Source: an uncultured Novosphingobium sp. (GTDB lineage Bacteria > Pseudomonadota > Alphaproteobacteria > Sphingomonadales > Sphingomonadaceae). Taken from it: a DNA stretch of 62,455 nucleotides. The position numbers were made by a program, and so were the translations under genes. The stretch's first letter is position 1, and each line of letters opens with the position of its first letter. The notes under the pieces were generated by a model, which was not told the origin of the DNA, ran no database searches, and saw nothing but the letters and a program-made list of their open reading frames with translations. Of the stretch, positions 34,576 to 44,441 are shown in pieces. The stretch is taken from the NCBI GenBank assembly GCA_946886075.1, contig CAMPHR010000017.1, forward strand, positions 1 to 62,455. The letters run 5' to 3'.

Positions 34576-37500
34576 TGTCCATGAAGCGTAGCACATACTG
34601 GTTCTGGACCCTGCTGGGCCGCTCCAGCGCCGTCGCGTTAGCCGTCGGCTGCGGAGCAGGCATCGCGCAGGTGAACAAGGCGTTTCAGGGTACCGGCACG
34701 GTGGTGGGCGGTTCAGCTTTCATCTCGCAGGGTGAAGATGGAGGCGCTACCGACGTGGTGCGGCTTTTCAATTCGTCCGAGGCGATCATCAACTGGACGC
34801 CCGCCGACACGACTGGCGGCACGATCGATTTTCTGCCGCAGGGGAAGACAGTTAGCTTTTCGGGCTCCGGCGACTTCACGGTGCTCAATCGCATCGTCCC
34901 GGTGAACGGTGCGCCGCCCATCCAGTTCAACGGCACGGTGGAGAGCCTCGTCAACGGCAGCCCCGGTGGCAAGATATGGTTCTATTCGCCCGGTGGGATC
35001 ATCGCCGGGTCGACCGCGACCTTCGATGTTGGCTCGCTGGTGCTGACGAGCAACGACATCGACTATTCAAATGGGCTGGGTGGTGGCTCAGGCACGATCC
35101 GGTTCGGCACAGCTTTGGCTGGGTCGGCTGTGCAGATACAATCAGGCGCGCAGATCAACGCGCTGTCGAGCGGCAGCTATGTCGCGCTGGTGGCGCCGCG
35201 CGTGGTGCAGGGCGGGACGGTACGGGTCAATGGTTCCGCAGCCTATGTCGGCGCGGAAGCGGCGGACATCACCATCAATGGCGGCCTGTTCGACATCAGC
35301 ATCAGCGCGGGAACGAGCGATGCCAATGGCGTGGTGCATACGGGCACGACCGAACGGCCGGGCGCGACGGTCACCGAGGCGCAGCATGTCTTCATGGTCG
35401 CGATGCCGAAGAATAATGCGCTGACCATGCTGCTGTCGGGCAATGTCGGTTATGACGCGGCGGCGAGCGCGGTGCAGTCGGACAGCGCGGTAGTGTTGTC
35501 GGCTGGTTATGATGTGACAAACGGCGCCATCGGCGCGCGCAATGTGACGGGCACCGGCGAGGCGAGCATCAGCATCGGCGGCGGGACGTGGCAGCCGGAT
35601 GTGACCGGGCATGCGACCGGCAATATCAGCGTCCAGCCCGGCGCGGCGGCGAACTTCGCGAATGTGAACCTGACGGCGGAACGGGCGATCACGCTGCAAT
35701 CGGGCGCCGCCGGAGCCATCGCGGCAACCGGCACCATGGACCTGAAGGCGGGTGAGGCAATCACGGTTCGCGCCGATCAGGGCGGCAGCATAGGCGTCGG
35801 CGGTGACATGAACCTGACCGCAGGGATTGGCGGCACGGGCGGGACGATCGACGTCCTCACCTTTGGCGGCAGCGCCTTGCCAGCGGGCAATGGGCAGATC
35901 GACGTCACCGGGACATTGCGGCTGAGCGCCAGCGCTGCGGGGCTGGGAAGCTTTAATTTCCCGGTGCTGGCCGGTGGGGACGCGACGGGTGGCGCCATCA
36001 ATGTCGTCGCAGCAGGCGGTTCGATCAGCGCGGGGAGCCTGTTCGCCGATGCCGATGCGACGGCCGGGGTTGGCAGCGACAGCGCGGGCAATGCGACGGG
36101 CGGTTCCATCACCGTATCGGCGCGAACTGCGGCAGGTCCAAGCGGCGCGCTGGCGGGTACGATCGATTTTGGCAACATGATCCTGCACGCGGACGCCGGA
36201 GTGGAATATAGCTATTATTCCCCACCCGTCACAGGCGGCAACGCGACCGGCGGGACGATCAGCGTTTCGGCGGCGGGTGGCAGCGTGACGACGGGCCATT
36301 TCGACCTATATGCCAGTGGGGCAGGCGGCGACGCCAGCGGCGTGGCGGGAACCGGCACGGGCGGCAGCATCACCCTGTCGGCAAACGCAGCCAACGGGCT
36401 GCGCGGCGATTTTGCGGCTGATTGTGCATCCTTTTGCAACATCACCACCGATGGCCGGGGCGCCTATGGGGCCAGTGGGGCCAAGGGCAGCGGCGGGTCG
36501 ATCCTGATCCATGCGACCGACGCGAGCTTTGTGGCGGATGGTGGCCTGACCCTGCACGCGAAAGGCATTGGCGGCGGGACGGACTATTCCGATAGCATTG
36601 CCGGACGGGGCGGCGACGGGCTGGGCGGCAGCATATCGGTGGAGAGCCGGGCTGGTTCGGTGGGGAGCGCGGACATGCGTTTCGGCGGGCTTTCCGCCTC
36701 GGCCGATGGCGTATCGACAGAAGCTTCTGTTGACTTCATGGCGGCCCTGAGCCTTGGCGGTTCGGCCTTTAACGAGGGCGATGGCGGGAACGGCACCGGC
36801 GGTTCAGTGAATTTCCTGGTGGGGGGCGGCAATCTCGATGTGGGTAGCCTGTACGCAGATGCCAATGGGCAGGGCGGGTCTTCCTCCGTCAACTGCCCGT
36901 CATGCGGCGACGGCGTAACCCCGTTCCAGGCTGGCAACGGGCAGGGCGGATCGGTCCAGTTCCTGATGACCGGTGGCACTGCAAGCATCGCCACTCTTGA
37001 ACTGGGCGCGGGCGGTGTCGGTGGCGAGGCGATGGCGGCGAATGCCAGCGACGAAGTGTCGAGCCTGGCCGGATCGGGCAGGGGCGGCACGGCGGTTCTG
37101 GAATCGCGCGGCGGCGTGCTAAACGCTGATGTCATCCATATTGAGGCGAGCGGCGTGGGCGGCGGCAGCGATCCCTCCTCCTATTATAATTATAACGGCC
37201 CCAATGGCGCGGATGGCGGCGCGGGCATCGGCGGCACGGCCCGTTTGCTGATGGGCGCGGGCGGCACCGGCCAGATCATCGTCACCGAGGACCTGAGCAT
37301 CCGGGCGGAGGGCCATGGCGGCGCAGGCGGCACGGCCGGTTCCGATGGATCGGGCGGCTTTTACATAGCGGGCGCGGGTGGCGGCGGGACCGGCGGCACG
37401 GCGGAATTGACGCTGGCGAGCGGTGCGCTGACCGCGCCGTCGCTGCTGGTGTCAGCGGCGGGCGTCGGCGGCGCGGGTGGCAATAATAGCAGCGACCTGG

Positions 37501-40500
37501 CGGGTGGCACGGCAGGCAATGGCACGGGCGGAACGGCGCGTGTCGCTTATTTGAGCGAGGGTCATGCCATCGGCGCGTTGACCGTGTCGGCGAAAGGCAC
37601 GGGCGGCCTGGCGGGCATCAACGGCTACATTAGTGATTTCGATATTAATGACGAGCCGATCTACAGCTATGGACCCGGTCAGGGCGGCGCGGGTGGATCG
37701 GGCCAAGGCGGCACGGCGGATATGCTGGTCGACGTCGATCCGAACTTTGCCAGCCTGATCGTCAGCGCCGACGGCTTTGGCAGCGCGGGCGCGGCGAGCG
37801 CCAGCAGCGGCGCGGGCGGCACGGGGACCGGCGGCATCGCGGCACTCAACATCGGCTTTGGCGCAACCAGCGTCAGCGGCGAGCTGCGCGTGTCGGCTTC
37901 CGGCTTTGGCGGTGATGGCGGGACGGCGCTCAATGGCGCGGTAGGCCGGGGCGGCGATGCCTTTGGCGGGGCGGCGACGCTGGGCCTGACCGGGGCATCG
38001 ACCTCTCTCGACGCGGGCGACATCGGCGTTCTGGCAGAAGCACTGGGCGGATCGGGCGGCACCGGCGCGTTCCAAAGCGGGCTTGGCCTCGCAGGCGCCG
38101 ATGGCGGGAATGCTGTGGGCGGCACGGCGCTGTTTACGGTGAATGCCGGGGCGAGCGCGGTGACTGGCGCGGAACTGGTTTTGAGCGGCAATGCGACCGG
38201 CGGAGCGGGTTCGGCCGGGTTCGGCGGGCCTGCCGGTGGCGCAGGCGGTTCGGGCGGTGACGCGGCGGGCGGGTCAGCCATATTGCGGATCGATGGCGGG
38301 AAATTGCGTGTAAGCAACAGCTTTTCGACGCTGCCCGCCTACAGCATCACGGCGGTCGGGCAGGGTGGCGCGGGGGCCGATGGCGGCGTCGCGAGCGACC
38401 CTGCGCTGGGCAATGGCGCGGGCGGCAATGGCGGATCGGGGGCGGGCGGTGTCGCCTCCTTCGAAGCGAATGATGGTGATTTCCTGATGGGTCCGCTGTC
38501 CATCCTTGCGGACGGCGCGGCGGGACTGGTGGGCGCGGGTGGCGTCGATGGCCTGACGAGCGGTGGAACGGCACGCCTCATCAATGGTGGCGGCGCTGTG
38601 CTGGGCACGGGTGTGCAGCGGCAACTGGCTTCGTTGTTCATGACCGCCAGCGGCGATGCGGGCGGTGCGATCAGTTTCGCCGACAGCAGCACGGCGGCAG
38701 GCGGCGGCCTGCGCGTGGCCGGGCCGATGACGCTGCATGCGACCGGCACGGTGGTGCCGGGCCTTACGGGCATCAGCTTTGCCGCATCGGGCAATGTCGT
38801 GCAGGCTGGTGGAGCAGCCGATTTCCTGACGCAGGGTCCGCTCTCCTTTGCCTTTAACGGCGGCGGCGGGCTGGCGGTGACGGGTGCGCTGACCGGCTAT
38901 TCGGGGACGAGCATCGCGTTCAGCCATGGCGCCCGCCCGGCAGATGCGGACAGCCTTTCGGCAGGCAGCATTTCCTTCAGGACGCCCGGCGGTATCAGCG
39001 CAACAGGCGCATCGCTTCGTTCGGCAGGGTCGCTGACGATGCTGGCACTAGGTGGCGACATCGCACTGTACGGCGGCAGCGCACTGACAGCAGGCGGCGA
39101 CCTGCGCCTGTTTGCACAGGGCAACGTCGATGGCGCTGGTGGCGATCTGGTGTCCGGCGGACGCACAGCGATCGGGCTGGGCGGCAGCACGGGCAGCATC
39201 CGGCTCGGCAGCTTGTCGTCCGCCGGGCTGCTCGACATGGCCGATGCCAACGGCAATGCGCTGGGCGGCTCGGGCATGGCGGTCGGCGGCGACTTCTGGG
39301 TCAATGGCACGCTGTCAATCGGGGCGGGCAGCGGCGCATTGTCAGCTGCGCGGATCAGCATAGGGACGCTGACGGCGGACAGCCAGACGCTTAGCTCGGC
39401 AGGCGGCGTCCAGATCGGCACGGCAGCAACCAGTGGCGACCTGATCGTTAATGGCAGCCTTCAACTGGGCGAGAGCGACATCGGAGGCCTGCTGCAGCAA
39501 CGCGGCGCGGTGGCGCAATTTAGCGGGCAGGTAGTGGCAGGCGCCATCGATATTGATGCAGGGACCGTCAGTGCCAATGCCATGACTGCTCGGACCGGCG
39601 GCCTGCAGCTGCGGTCAGGAAGCACCCTCAATATCACCGATGCGCGGGCGGCGGGCAGCATCTCCATGACCGCTGGTGGGGCGCTTGCCATCAGCAACGT
39701 GGTGGCGGGCGGCGATCTGGCGCTGACCGGCGTCGGTATCAGTGGGCAGTCGATGGCTTCGGGAGGCATGGCATCGCTCAACGCGAGTTCAGGCGACCTG
39801 GTGGTAAATGACCTGTTGGTGCAGGGCGCGGTCTCCGCCTTGGGCCGCAACATCAACCTGGGGTCGGGCGCCGGAATGTCGATCGCCAATGCCGTGGCGA
39901 GTGGTGATATGCTGCTGAATGCTGCGGGATTGGTGGCGGTGAACGGCTCGGTCAGCGGACAGGGGGTGAGGATAGGCTCCGGCGACATCGCGATTGGGGC
40001 GAATGGACAGGTGAGTGCTGCCGGGCTGTTGCGCTTCGATGCGTTGGGCGCGCAGGCGTTCATTGGAGGCGGCGATGCCACGGCTGGATACAGCCTCTCG
40101 GCGGCGGAACTGGGGCGTGTTTCGGCCACAGATATTGCGATCAATGGCGTGGGCGATGTGGTCTTGCGCGACCTGACGATCGGCACTGCCATGCTCCCCG
40201 GCGGTAGCATGATGAGCATCGGCGCGGCTGGTTTACTGCGGGTTCAGGGCGCGGTGGCGGTGACCGGGCGGACGGGCGTTGGCGGGCTGACGCTGACGGC
40301 CGGAGAGGCGCTGGAGGTGATCGCGGGGCTTGGATCAATCTCGGTCAGTGATGGCAATGGCGGGCTGGGCGGCGTGCTGACGCTTGAGGCGCCGTCCATA
40401 TATGCCGCGACGGCAGAAGCGATTGCTGACGTCCGGGCGGCGGATTCGCTGACGGCGCGGGAATTGCGGCTGGCGCAGAATGACGGCTTGGCGCTTGATG

Positions 40501-41000
40501 CGGGCATGTTGCAGGCGGGGACGATCCGCTTGGCAGCGACCGAGGGCATCTTCATCCAGAATAGCGGGCTGTCGACCAGCTTTGCCGACCGGCGCGGCTT
40601 TACCGCCAACAACCTGATCATCAGCAGCGGGAACGGGCGTCCGCAAATTGCGATCAACGGACAGCTGGCGCTGGCTGGCGGAGGTTTCGCAACTGGTCTC
40701 GACACGATTTCTCTGGTGACGATAGATGGCCGCTATGCCGCCGAATCGAAGATCAACGGCTGCTTCATCTTCGGATCGTGCACCACGTTGAGCTTCGATA
40801 ATCGGGAAACGTTCAATGGTTTGCTCGATCCCACGGTTGCCATCTCGCGCATCTTCCCGACGGCGCTGATCGAACTGCGCGACGTGGTGACGGAAGGCTA
40901 TCCGCCGCTGATCGACGAGCCAGTGACGGGCGCGGGCAACGAGGACCTGTGGGATCGCCCCTGTGGCGGGCCGGGGGAGCCAGCCTGTGATGCGCAATAG
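34575..41000 (+). CDS. Giant glycine-rich TpsA exoprotein (filamentous haemagglutinin-like)
   Basis: A 2141-residue secreted protein. A signal sequence (MSMKRSTYWFWTLLGRSSAV to about GIAQV) precedes a TPS secretion domain (to about residue 260), in which IWFYSPGGIIAGSTATFDVG takes the place of the usual NPNG-containing strand. The middle 1100 residues consist of irregular repeats of about 60-90 residues, built as GNGTGGTA then a strand, then VSAxGxGGxGG, predicting a long right-handed beta-helix with glycine-rich loops. The C-terminal third loses the glycine tracts and ends with Cys-containing loops (NGCFIFGSCTT, RPCGGPGEPACDAQ). The start on the TpsB stop codon shows coupling. No CXXCH haem motif is present. 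Confidence 0.9.
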   Translation: MSMKRSTYWFWTLLGRSSAVALAVGCGAGIAQVNKAFQGTGTVVGGSAFISQGEDGGATDVVRLFNSSEAIINWTPADTTGGTIDFLPQGKTVSFSGSGDFTVLNRIVPVNGAPPIQFNGTVESLVNGSPGGKIWFYSPGGIIAGSTATFDVGSLVLTSNDIDYSNGLGGGSGTIRFGTALAGSAVQIQSGAQINALSSGSYVALVAPRVVQGGTVRVNGSAAYVGAEAADITINGGLFDISISAGTSDANGVVHTGTTERPGATVTEAQHVFMVAMPKNNALTMLLSGNVGYDAAASAVQSDSAVVLSAGYDVTNGAIGARNVTGTGEASISIGGGTWQPDVTGHATGNISVQPGAAANFANVNLTAERAITLQSGAAGAIAATGTMDLKAGEAITVRADQGGSIGVGGDMNLTAGIGGTGGTIDVLTFGGSALPAGNGQIDVTGTLRLSASAAGLGSFNFPVLAGGDATGGAINVVAAGGSISAGSLFADADATAGVGSDSAGNATGGSITVSARTAAGPSGALAGTIDFGNMILHADAGVEYSYYSPPVTGGNATGGTISVSAAGGSVTTGHFDLYASGAGGDASGVAGTGTGGSITLSANAANGLRGDFAADCASFCNITTDGRGAYGASGAKGSGGSILIHATDASFVADGGLTLHAKGIGGGTDYSDSIAGRGGDGLGGSISVESRAGSVGSADMRFGGLSASADGVSTEASVDFMAALSLGGSAFNEGDGGNGTGGSVNFLVGGGNLDVGSLYADANGQGGSSSVNCPSCGDGVTPFQAGNGQGGSVQFLMTGGTASIATLELGAGGVGGEAMAANASDEVSSLAGSGRGGTAVLESRGGVLNADVIHIEASGVGGGSDPSSYYNYNGPNGADGGAGIGGTARLLMGAGGTGQIIVTEDLSIRAEGHGGAGGTAGSDGSGGFYIAGAGGGGTGGTAELTLASGALTAPSLLVSAAGVGGAGGNNSSDLAGGTAGNGTGGTARVAYLSEGHAIGALTVSAKGTGGLAGINGYISDFDINDEPIYSYGPGQGGAGGSGQGGTADMLVDVDPNFASLIVSADGFGSAGAASASSGAGGTGTGGIAALNIGFGATSVSGELRVSASGFGGDGGTALNGAVGRGGDAFGGAATLGLTGASTSLDAGDIGVLAEALGGSGGTGAFQSGLGLAGADGGNAVGGTALFTVNAGASAVTGAELVLSGNATGGAGSAGFGGPAGGAGGSGGDAAGGSAILRIDGGKLRVSNSFSTLPAYSITAVGQGGAGADGGVASDPALGNGAGGNGGSGAGGVASFEANDGDFLMGPLSILADGAAGLVGAGGVDGLTSGGTARLINGGGAVLGTGVQRQLASLFMTASGDAGGAISFADSSTAAGGGLRVAGPMTLHATGTVVPGLTGISFAASGNVVQAGGAADFLTQGPLSFAFNGGGGLAVTGALTGYSGTSIAFSHGARPADADSLSAGSISFRTPGGISATGASLRSAGSLTMLALGGDIALYGGSALTAGGDLRLFAQGNVDGAGGDLVSGGRTAIGLGGSTGSIRLGSLSSAGLLDMADANGNALGGSGMAVGGDFWVNGTLSIGAGSGALSAARISIGTLTADSQTLSSAGGVQIGTAATSGDLIVNGSLQLGESDIGGLLQQRGAVAQFSGQVVAGAIDIDAGTVSANAMTARTGGLQLRSGSTLNITDARAAGSISMTAGGALAISNVVAGGDLALTGVGISGQSMASGGMASLNASSGDLVVNDLLVQGAVSALGRNINLGSGAGMSIANAVASGDMLLNAAGLVAVNGSVSGQGVRIGSGDIAIGANGQVSAAGLLRFDALGAQAFIGGGDATAGYSLSAAELGRVSATDIAINGVGDVVLRDLTIGTAMLPGGSMMSIGAAGLLRVQGAVAVTGRTGVGGLTLTAGEALEVIAGLGSISVSDGNGGLGGVLTLEAPSIYAATAEAIADVRAADSLTARELRLAQNDGLALDAGMLQAGTIRLAATEGIFIQNSGLSTSFADRRGFTANNLIISSGNGRPQIAINGQLALAGGGFATGLDTISLVTIDGRYAAESKINGCFIFGSCTTLSFDNRETFNGLLDPTVAISRIFPTALIELRDVVTEGYPPLIDEPVTGAGNEDLWDRPCGGPGEPACDAQ

Positions 41001-41077
41001 GCAGAAAGATCAAGAGAAACAGGATTGAAAGGGCGGGGCGGACGCGGCTAGAGCGATCGCGCGCAAGGGGGCGTGAA

Positions 41078-42469
41078 ATGGGGGGCTTCAAGGGCCAGGG
41101 TTTGAGCAGGCAGGCGGCCGGCATGATGCTGGGCGCGATGATGCTCCTCGTCCTGTTGCTGTGCCTGTTGCCCGGCGGTGATCGGGGCGCGGCGGACGCT
41201 GCCCCGGCCGCGCGCAGCTTTACCGGCGTCGCTTCCTGCGCGGGCTCCACCTGTCACGGACGGATGGAAGGCGACGGCAAGGTCGTGCGCCAGGACGAGC
41301 TGATGCGCTGGCAGGAGCCATCGAGCCCAGGTGGAGCGCACAGCCGCGCCCACGCGGTGCTTTCCGGCACACGCGGGCGGCAGATTGCGGCGACGCTCGG
41401 TCTCGGCGATCCTGCGGCGGCGCCTGCTTGCCTCGGCTGCCATTCAACTCCCGCAGCGGCGACGGGGCCGCGATTGCTGGCCAGCGACGGCGTCGGATGC
41501 GAAGCCTGCCACGGAGCGGCGGGCGGCTGGATCGCCAGCCACTATGCGGTTGGGGCGACCCATGCGTCCAATGTCGCCGCCGGGATGATCCCGCTTGACC
41601 GGCCCCAGGCGCGGGCGGTCGTCTGCCTCGATTGCCATTTCGGCAGCGACCGGCCGGGCCAGTTTGTCGATCATCGCATGATGGCGGCAGGCCATCCGCG
41701 CGTGTCGTTCGAGCTCGACCTCTTTTCATCGATGCAGGCGCATCATGACGAGGATGCGGACTATGCGCGGCGCAAGGGGCGGACGGACAGCCTGAAGCTG
41801 TGGGCGGTGGGACAGGCGATGGCGGTGGAGCGGGCGCTCACCCTCTATGCGAGCGCGAAGGGGACGGAAGGGGCCTTCCCCGAATTCTACTTCTTCGATT
41901 GCCAGAGCTGCCACCGCCGCATCTATGATCAGGCCGAGCGGAGCAAGACGTGGGAGGCGAACCCGGCGCGCCCGATCCCGGCGGGCATGCCGCCCTTCAA
42001 TGATGAAAATATGATCATGCTGTCAGCGGCGGCCAAGGTGATGGCTCCGGGTGCCGCAGCGCGCTTCGACGCGGACAGCAAGGCCTTTCATGCAGCGATC
42101 GCGCGGGATCGGGGCGCGGCCATCGCAGCGGCAGGCAAGCTGGCAGCGAGCGCGGGGGCGCTGGCCAGTGGCTTTGCGGGCGCGCGCACCAGCGGCGACA
42201 TGGCCTTTGCCATCGTCAGCGAAATTGCTGGCGGAGCGATCAGCCCGCGCTTCACTGATTATGAAGGGTCGGTGCAGGCGGTGATGGCGGTCGATACGCT
42301 GCTCAACAGCATGGTGAAGTCGGGCCGCGTGACGGTGGGCGCGGCGGCTGGCATCCGGGCGGACGTGAACCGCGCTTATGCAGCGGTCAAGGAGCCCAAC
42401 AGCTACCAGCCCGCCGCATTCCGCAGCGCTTTGGGCAGCGCGGCGCGTAGCATTGGAGCATTGCGGTGA
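41078..42469 (+). CDS. Five-haem cytochrome c, c554-like
   Basis: A 463-residue periplasmic or membrane-anchored multihaem cytochrome. One N-terminal hydrophobic helix (about 15-31) serves as anchor or signal. Haem motifs: CAGSTCH (54-60, a CX4CH type), CLGCH (118-122), CEACH (141-145), CLDCH (183-187) and CQSCH (275-279). DHRMMAAGHPRVSFELDL is typical of cytochrome c554-related proteins. The last 160 residues are helical without haem motifs. The gene overlaps the next one by 4 bp (GTGA). Likely a periplasmic electron carrier between inner- and outer-membrane parts of the cluster. Confidence 0.88.
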   Translation: MGGFKGQGLSRQAAGMMLGAMMLLVLLLCLLPGGDRGAADAAPAARSFTGVASCAGSTCHGRMEGDGKVVRQDELMRWQEPSSPGGAHSRAHAVLSGTRGRQIAATLGLGDPAAAPACLGCHSTPAAATGPRLLASDGVGCEACHGAAGGWIASHYAVGATHASNVAAGMIPLDRPQARAVVCLDCHFGSDRPGQFVDHRMMAAGHPRVSFELDLFSSMQAHHDEDADYARRKGRTDSLKLWAVGQAMAVERALTLYASAKGTEGAFPEFYFFDCQSCHRRIYDQAERSKTWEANPARPIPAGMPPFNDENMIMLSAAAKVMAPGAAARFDADSKAFHAAIARDRGAAIAAAGKLAASAGALASGFAGARTSGDMAFAIVSEIAGGAISPRFTDYEGSVQAVMAVDTLLNSMVKSGRVTVGAAAGIRADVNRAYAAVKEPNSYQPAAFRSALGSAARSIGALR

Positions 42470-44439
42470 AGGGCTTTTCGCACAGCTTGGGCGCGCTCGC
42501 GGCGCTATCCGCATTGATGCTCGCGTCGTGCGGCGGCGGTGGCAGCGACAGTGGCAGCGGCGGGGGCAACCCCACTCCCACACCGACGCCGACAGCGAAC
42601 CGGCTCTATGCCGATCCCGCGCAGGAGGCGCTGACCGTCGCCGACGTGGAAAGCGTGGTCGCCCATGCCGCGGCAGAGGCGCAGGCGCGCAGCCTTCCCG
42701 CTGTCATCGCCGTCACCGATCGGGTCGGCAATGTGCTGGCGGTGTTCCGCATGACCGGCGCGCGGGCGACTGCCACGACCAGCGCCGCCCCCAATGGCCA
42801 GAATATCGATGCGCAGAACCTGACCGTCCCAGCCGAAGCGGGCGCGATCAGCAAGGCGATCACCGGGGCTTATCTGTCCAGCGGCGGCAACGCCTTTTCG
42901 ACGCGCACGGCGAGCATGATCGTGCAGGAGCATTTCCCGCCCGCGCCGAACACGGTGGGGCTGGAGAGCGGCCCGCTGTTCGGCGTGCAGTTCAGTCAGT
43001 TGCCCTGTTCGGACCTGTCGGCGCGCTATATGTCGTCGGGCGCGCAGGCCATGATCGGGCCGAAGCGGTCGCCGCTTGGGCTTGCGGCCGATCCGGGCGG
43101 CTTTCCGCTCTACAAGAATGGCGTGGTGGTCGGCGGCATCGGCGTGATGGCGGACGGCGTCTATGGATCGGACGCCAACGTCACCGACACGGACAATGAT
43201 CCCGAGGAATATATCGCGCTGGCGGGGACGTTGGGCTTTGAAGCGCCCGAGAGCATCCGTGCCAACCGCATCTTCGTGGACGGCACGTCGCTGCGCTATT
43301 CGGATGCGGCTTATGCGGGGCTGATGGCGAGCGGGACGGCCAGCTTTGCCGCGATCAATGGCAGCGCCGGGAGCCTGGTAGCGGTGCGCGGCTATTATGG
43401 TGAGCCCGCGCCGATGATTTTGGCGGGCGTCGCTTATGGCAGCGAGCTTTCGGGCGTGCGCGCCTCACGGGCAGCGGAATTTTCCAATCGCGACGCCTTT
43501 GTGCTGACGGACGGGTCGGGCAACAACCGCTTCCCGATCCGCGCCGCCACCGATGCAGGCGATGTCGCACAGCCCTTGAGCGCCGCCGAAGTGACGGCGG
43601 TGCTGGAGGAAGCCTTCACCATCATGAGCCGGGCGCGGGCGCAGATCAGGCAACCGCTCGACAGCCGCGCGCAGGTGACGATCAGCGTCGTGGATACGCG
43701 GGGCGCGCCGCTCGGCATCGTGCGGTCGCCCGACGCGCCGATCTTCGGCACCGACGTCAGCTTGCAAAAAGCGCGCACCGCCGCCTTCTTCTCCAGCACC
43801 CATGCTGCGCCCGACCTGCTGGCGAGCAGCAGCGCCGATGTGGCGGCTTTCGTCGGAAAGGCGCGGACCTTCCTCAACGATCCCGCCGCGCTGACGGGCA
43901 CGCATGCTTTCACCGACCGCGCAAATGGCAACCTGTCGCGCCCCTATTTCCCCGACGGTGAGGTAGGGCGGCCAAACGGACCTTTCTCCCGCCCGATCGC
44001 TCAGTTCAACCCCTTCTCCACCGGCTTGCAATCCGCGCTGGTGGTGGGTGATCTGGCCGCGCACCTTGCCTATGTGACGGGCGCAAGCGCAACCGACACG
44101 CCGCAGCGCTGTTCGGCGGTAACCGGGGTGGGCGCGGGCAATCGCATCCAGAACGGCATTCAGATCTTCCCTGGGTCGGTGCCCATCTATCGCGGCAACG
44201 TGCTGGTCGGCGCGATCGGCGTGTCGGGCGACGGCATCGATCAGGACGACATGATCAGCTTCCTGGGCACCCATAATGGCGGGCAGCGGGGCGGCAGCAT
44301 CGGCAATGCGCCTGCCGCGATCCGCGCGGATCGGATCGTCGTGGACCTTGGCAATGCATCGGTGCGGCTGCGTTATGTGAGCTGTCCTTTCGCGCCATTC
44401 CTCGACAGCACGTCGCAAAATGTGTGTCAGGGCCTGTAA
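42466..44439 (+). CDS. Lipoprotein with two HbpS/GlcG-like haem-binding domains
   Basis: A 657-residue lipoprotein starting at GTG. The lipobox is LASC, followed by a Gly/Ser run and a TPTPT linker. Domain 1 (about residues 55-300) begins LTVADVESVVAHAAAEAQAR...VIAVTDRVGNVLAVFRM. Domain 2 (about 370-650) begins LSAAEVTAVLEEAFTIMSRA...TISVVDTRGAPLGIVR. Both match the HbpS/GlcG (haem-degrading) fold pattern of helix then VxVVDxxG strand. Its place between multihaem cytochromes suggests haem binding, protection or delivery outside the inner membrane. Family known for haem sensing; the role here is inferred. Confidence 0.8.
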   Translation: MKGFSHSLGALAALSALMLASCGGGGSDSGSGGGNPTPTPTPTANRLYADPAQEALTVADVESVVAHAAAEAQARSLPAVIAVTDRVGNVLAVFRMTGARATATTSAAPNGQNIDAQNLTVPAEAGAISKAITGAYLSSGGNAFSTRTASMIVQEHFPPAPNTVGLESGPLFGVQFSQLPCSDLSARYMSSGAQAMIGPKRSPLGLAADPGGFPLYKNGVVVGGIGVMADGVYGSDANVTDTDNDPEEYIALAGTLGFEAPESIRANRIFVDGTSLRYSDAAYAGLMASGTASFAAINGSAGSLVAVRGYYGEPAPMILAGVAYGSELSGVRASRAAEFSNRDAFVLTDGSGNNRFPIRAATDAGDVAQPLSAAEVTAVLEEAFTIMSRARAQIRQPLDSRAQVTISVVDTRGAPLGIVRSPDAPIFGTDVSLQKARTAAFFSSTHAAPDLLASSSADVAAFVGKARTFLNDPAALTGTHAFTDRANGNLSRPYFPDGEVGRPNGPFSRPIAQFNPFSTGLQSALVVGDLAAHLAYVTGASATDTPQRCSAVTGVGAGNRIQNGIQIFPGSVPIYRGNVLVGAIGVSGDGIDQDDMISFLGTHNGGQRGGSIGNAPAAIRADRIVVDLGNASVRLRYVSCPFAPFLDSTSQNVCQGL

Positions 44440-44441
44440 GA

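Noticed and set aside
42378..43199. 273-codon frame overlapping the HbpS-like lipoprotein gene
   Set aside because: Arg/Gly-rich out-of-frame reading of the real gene.
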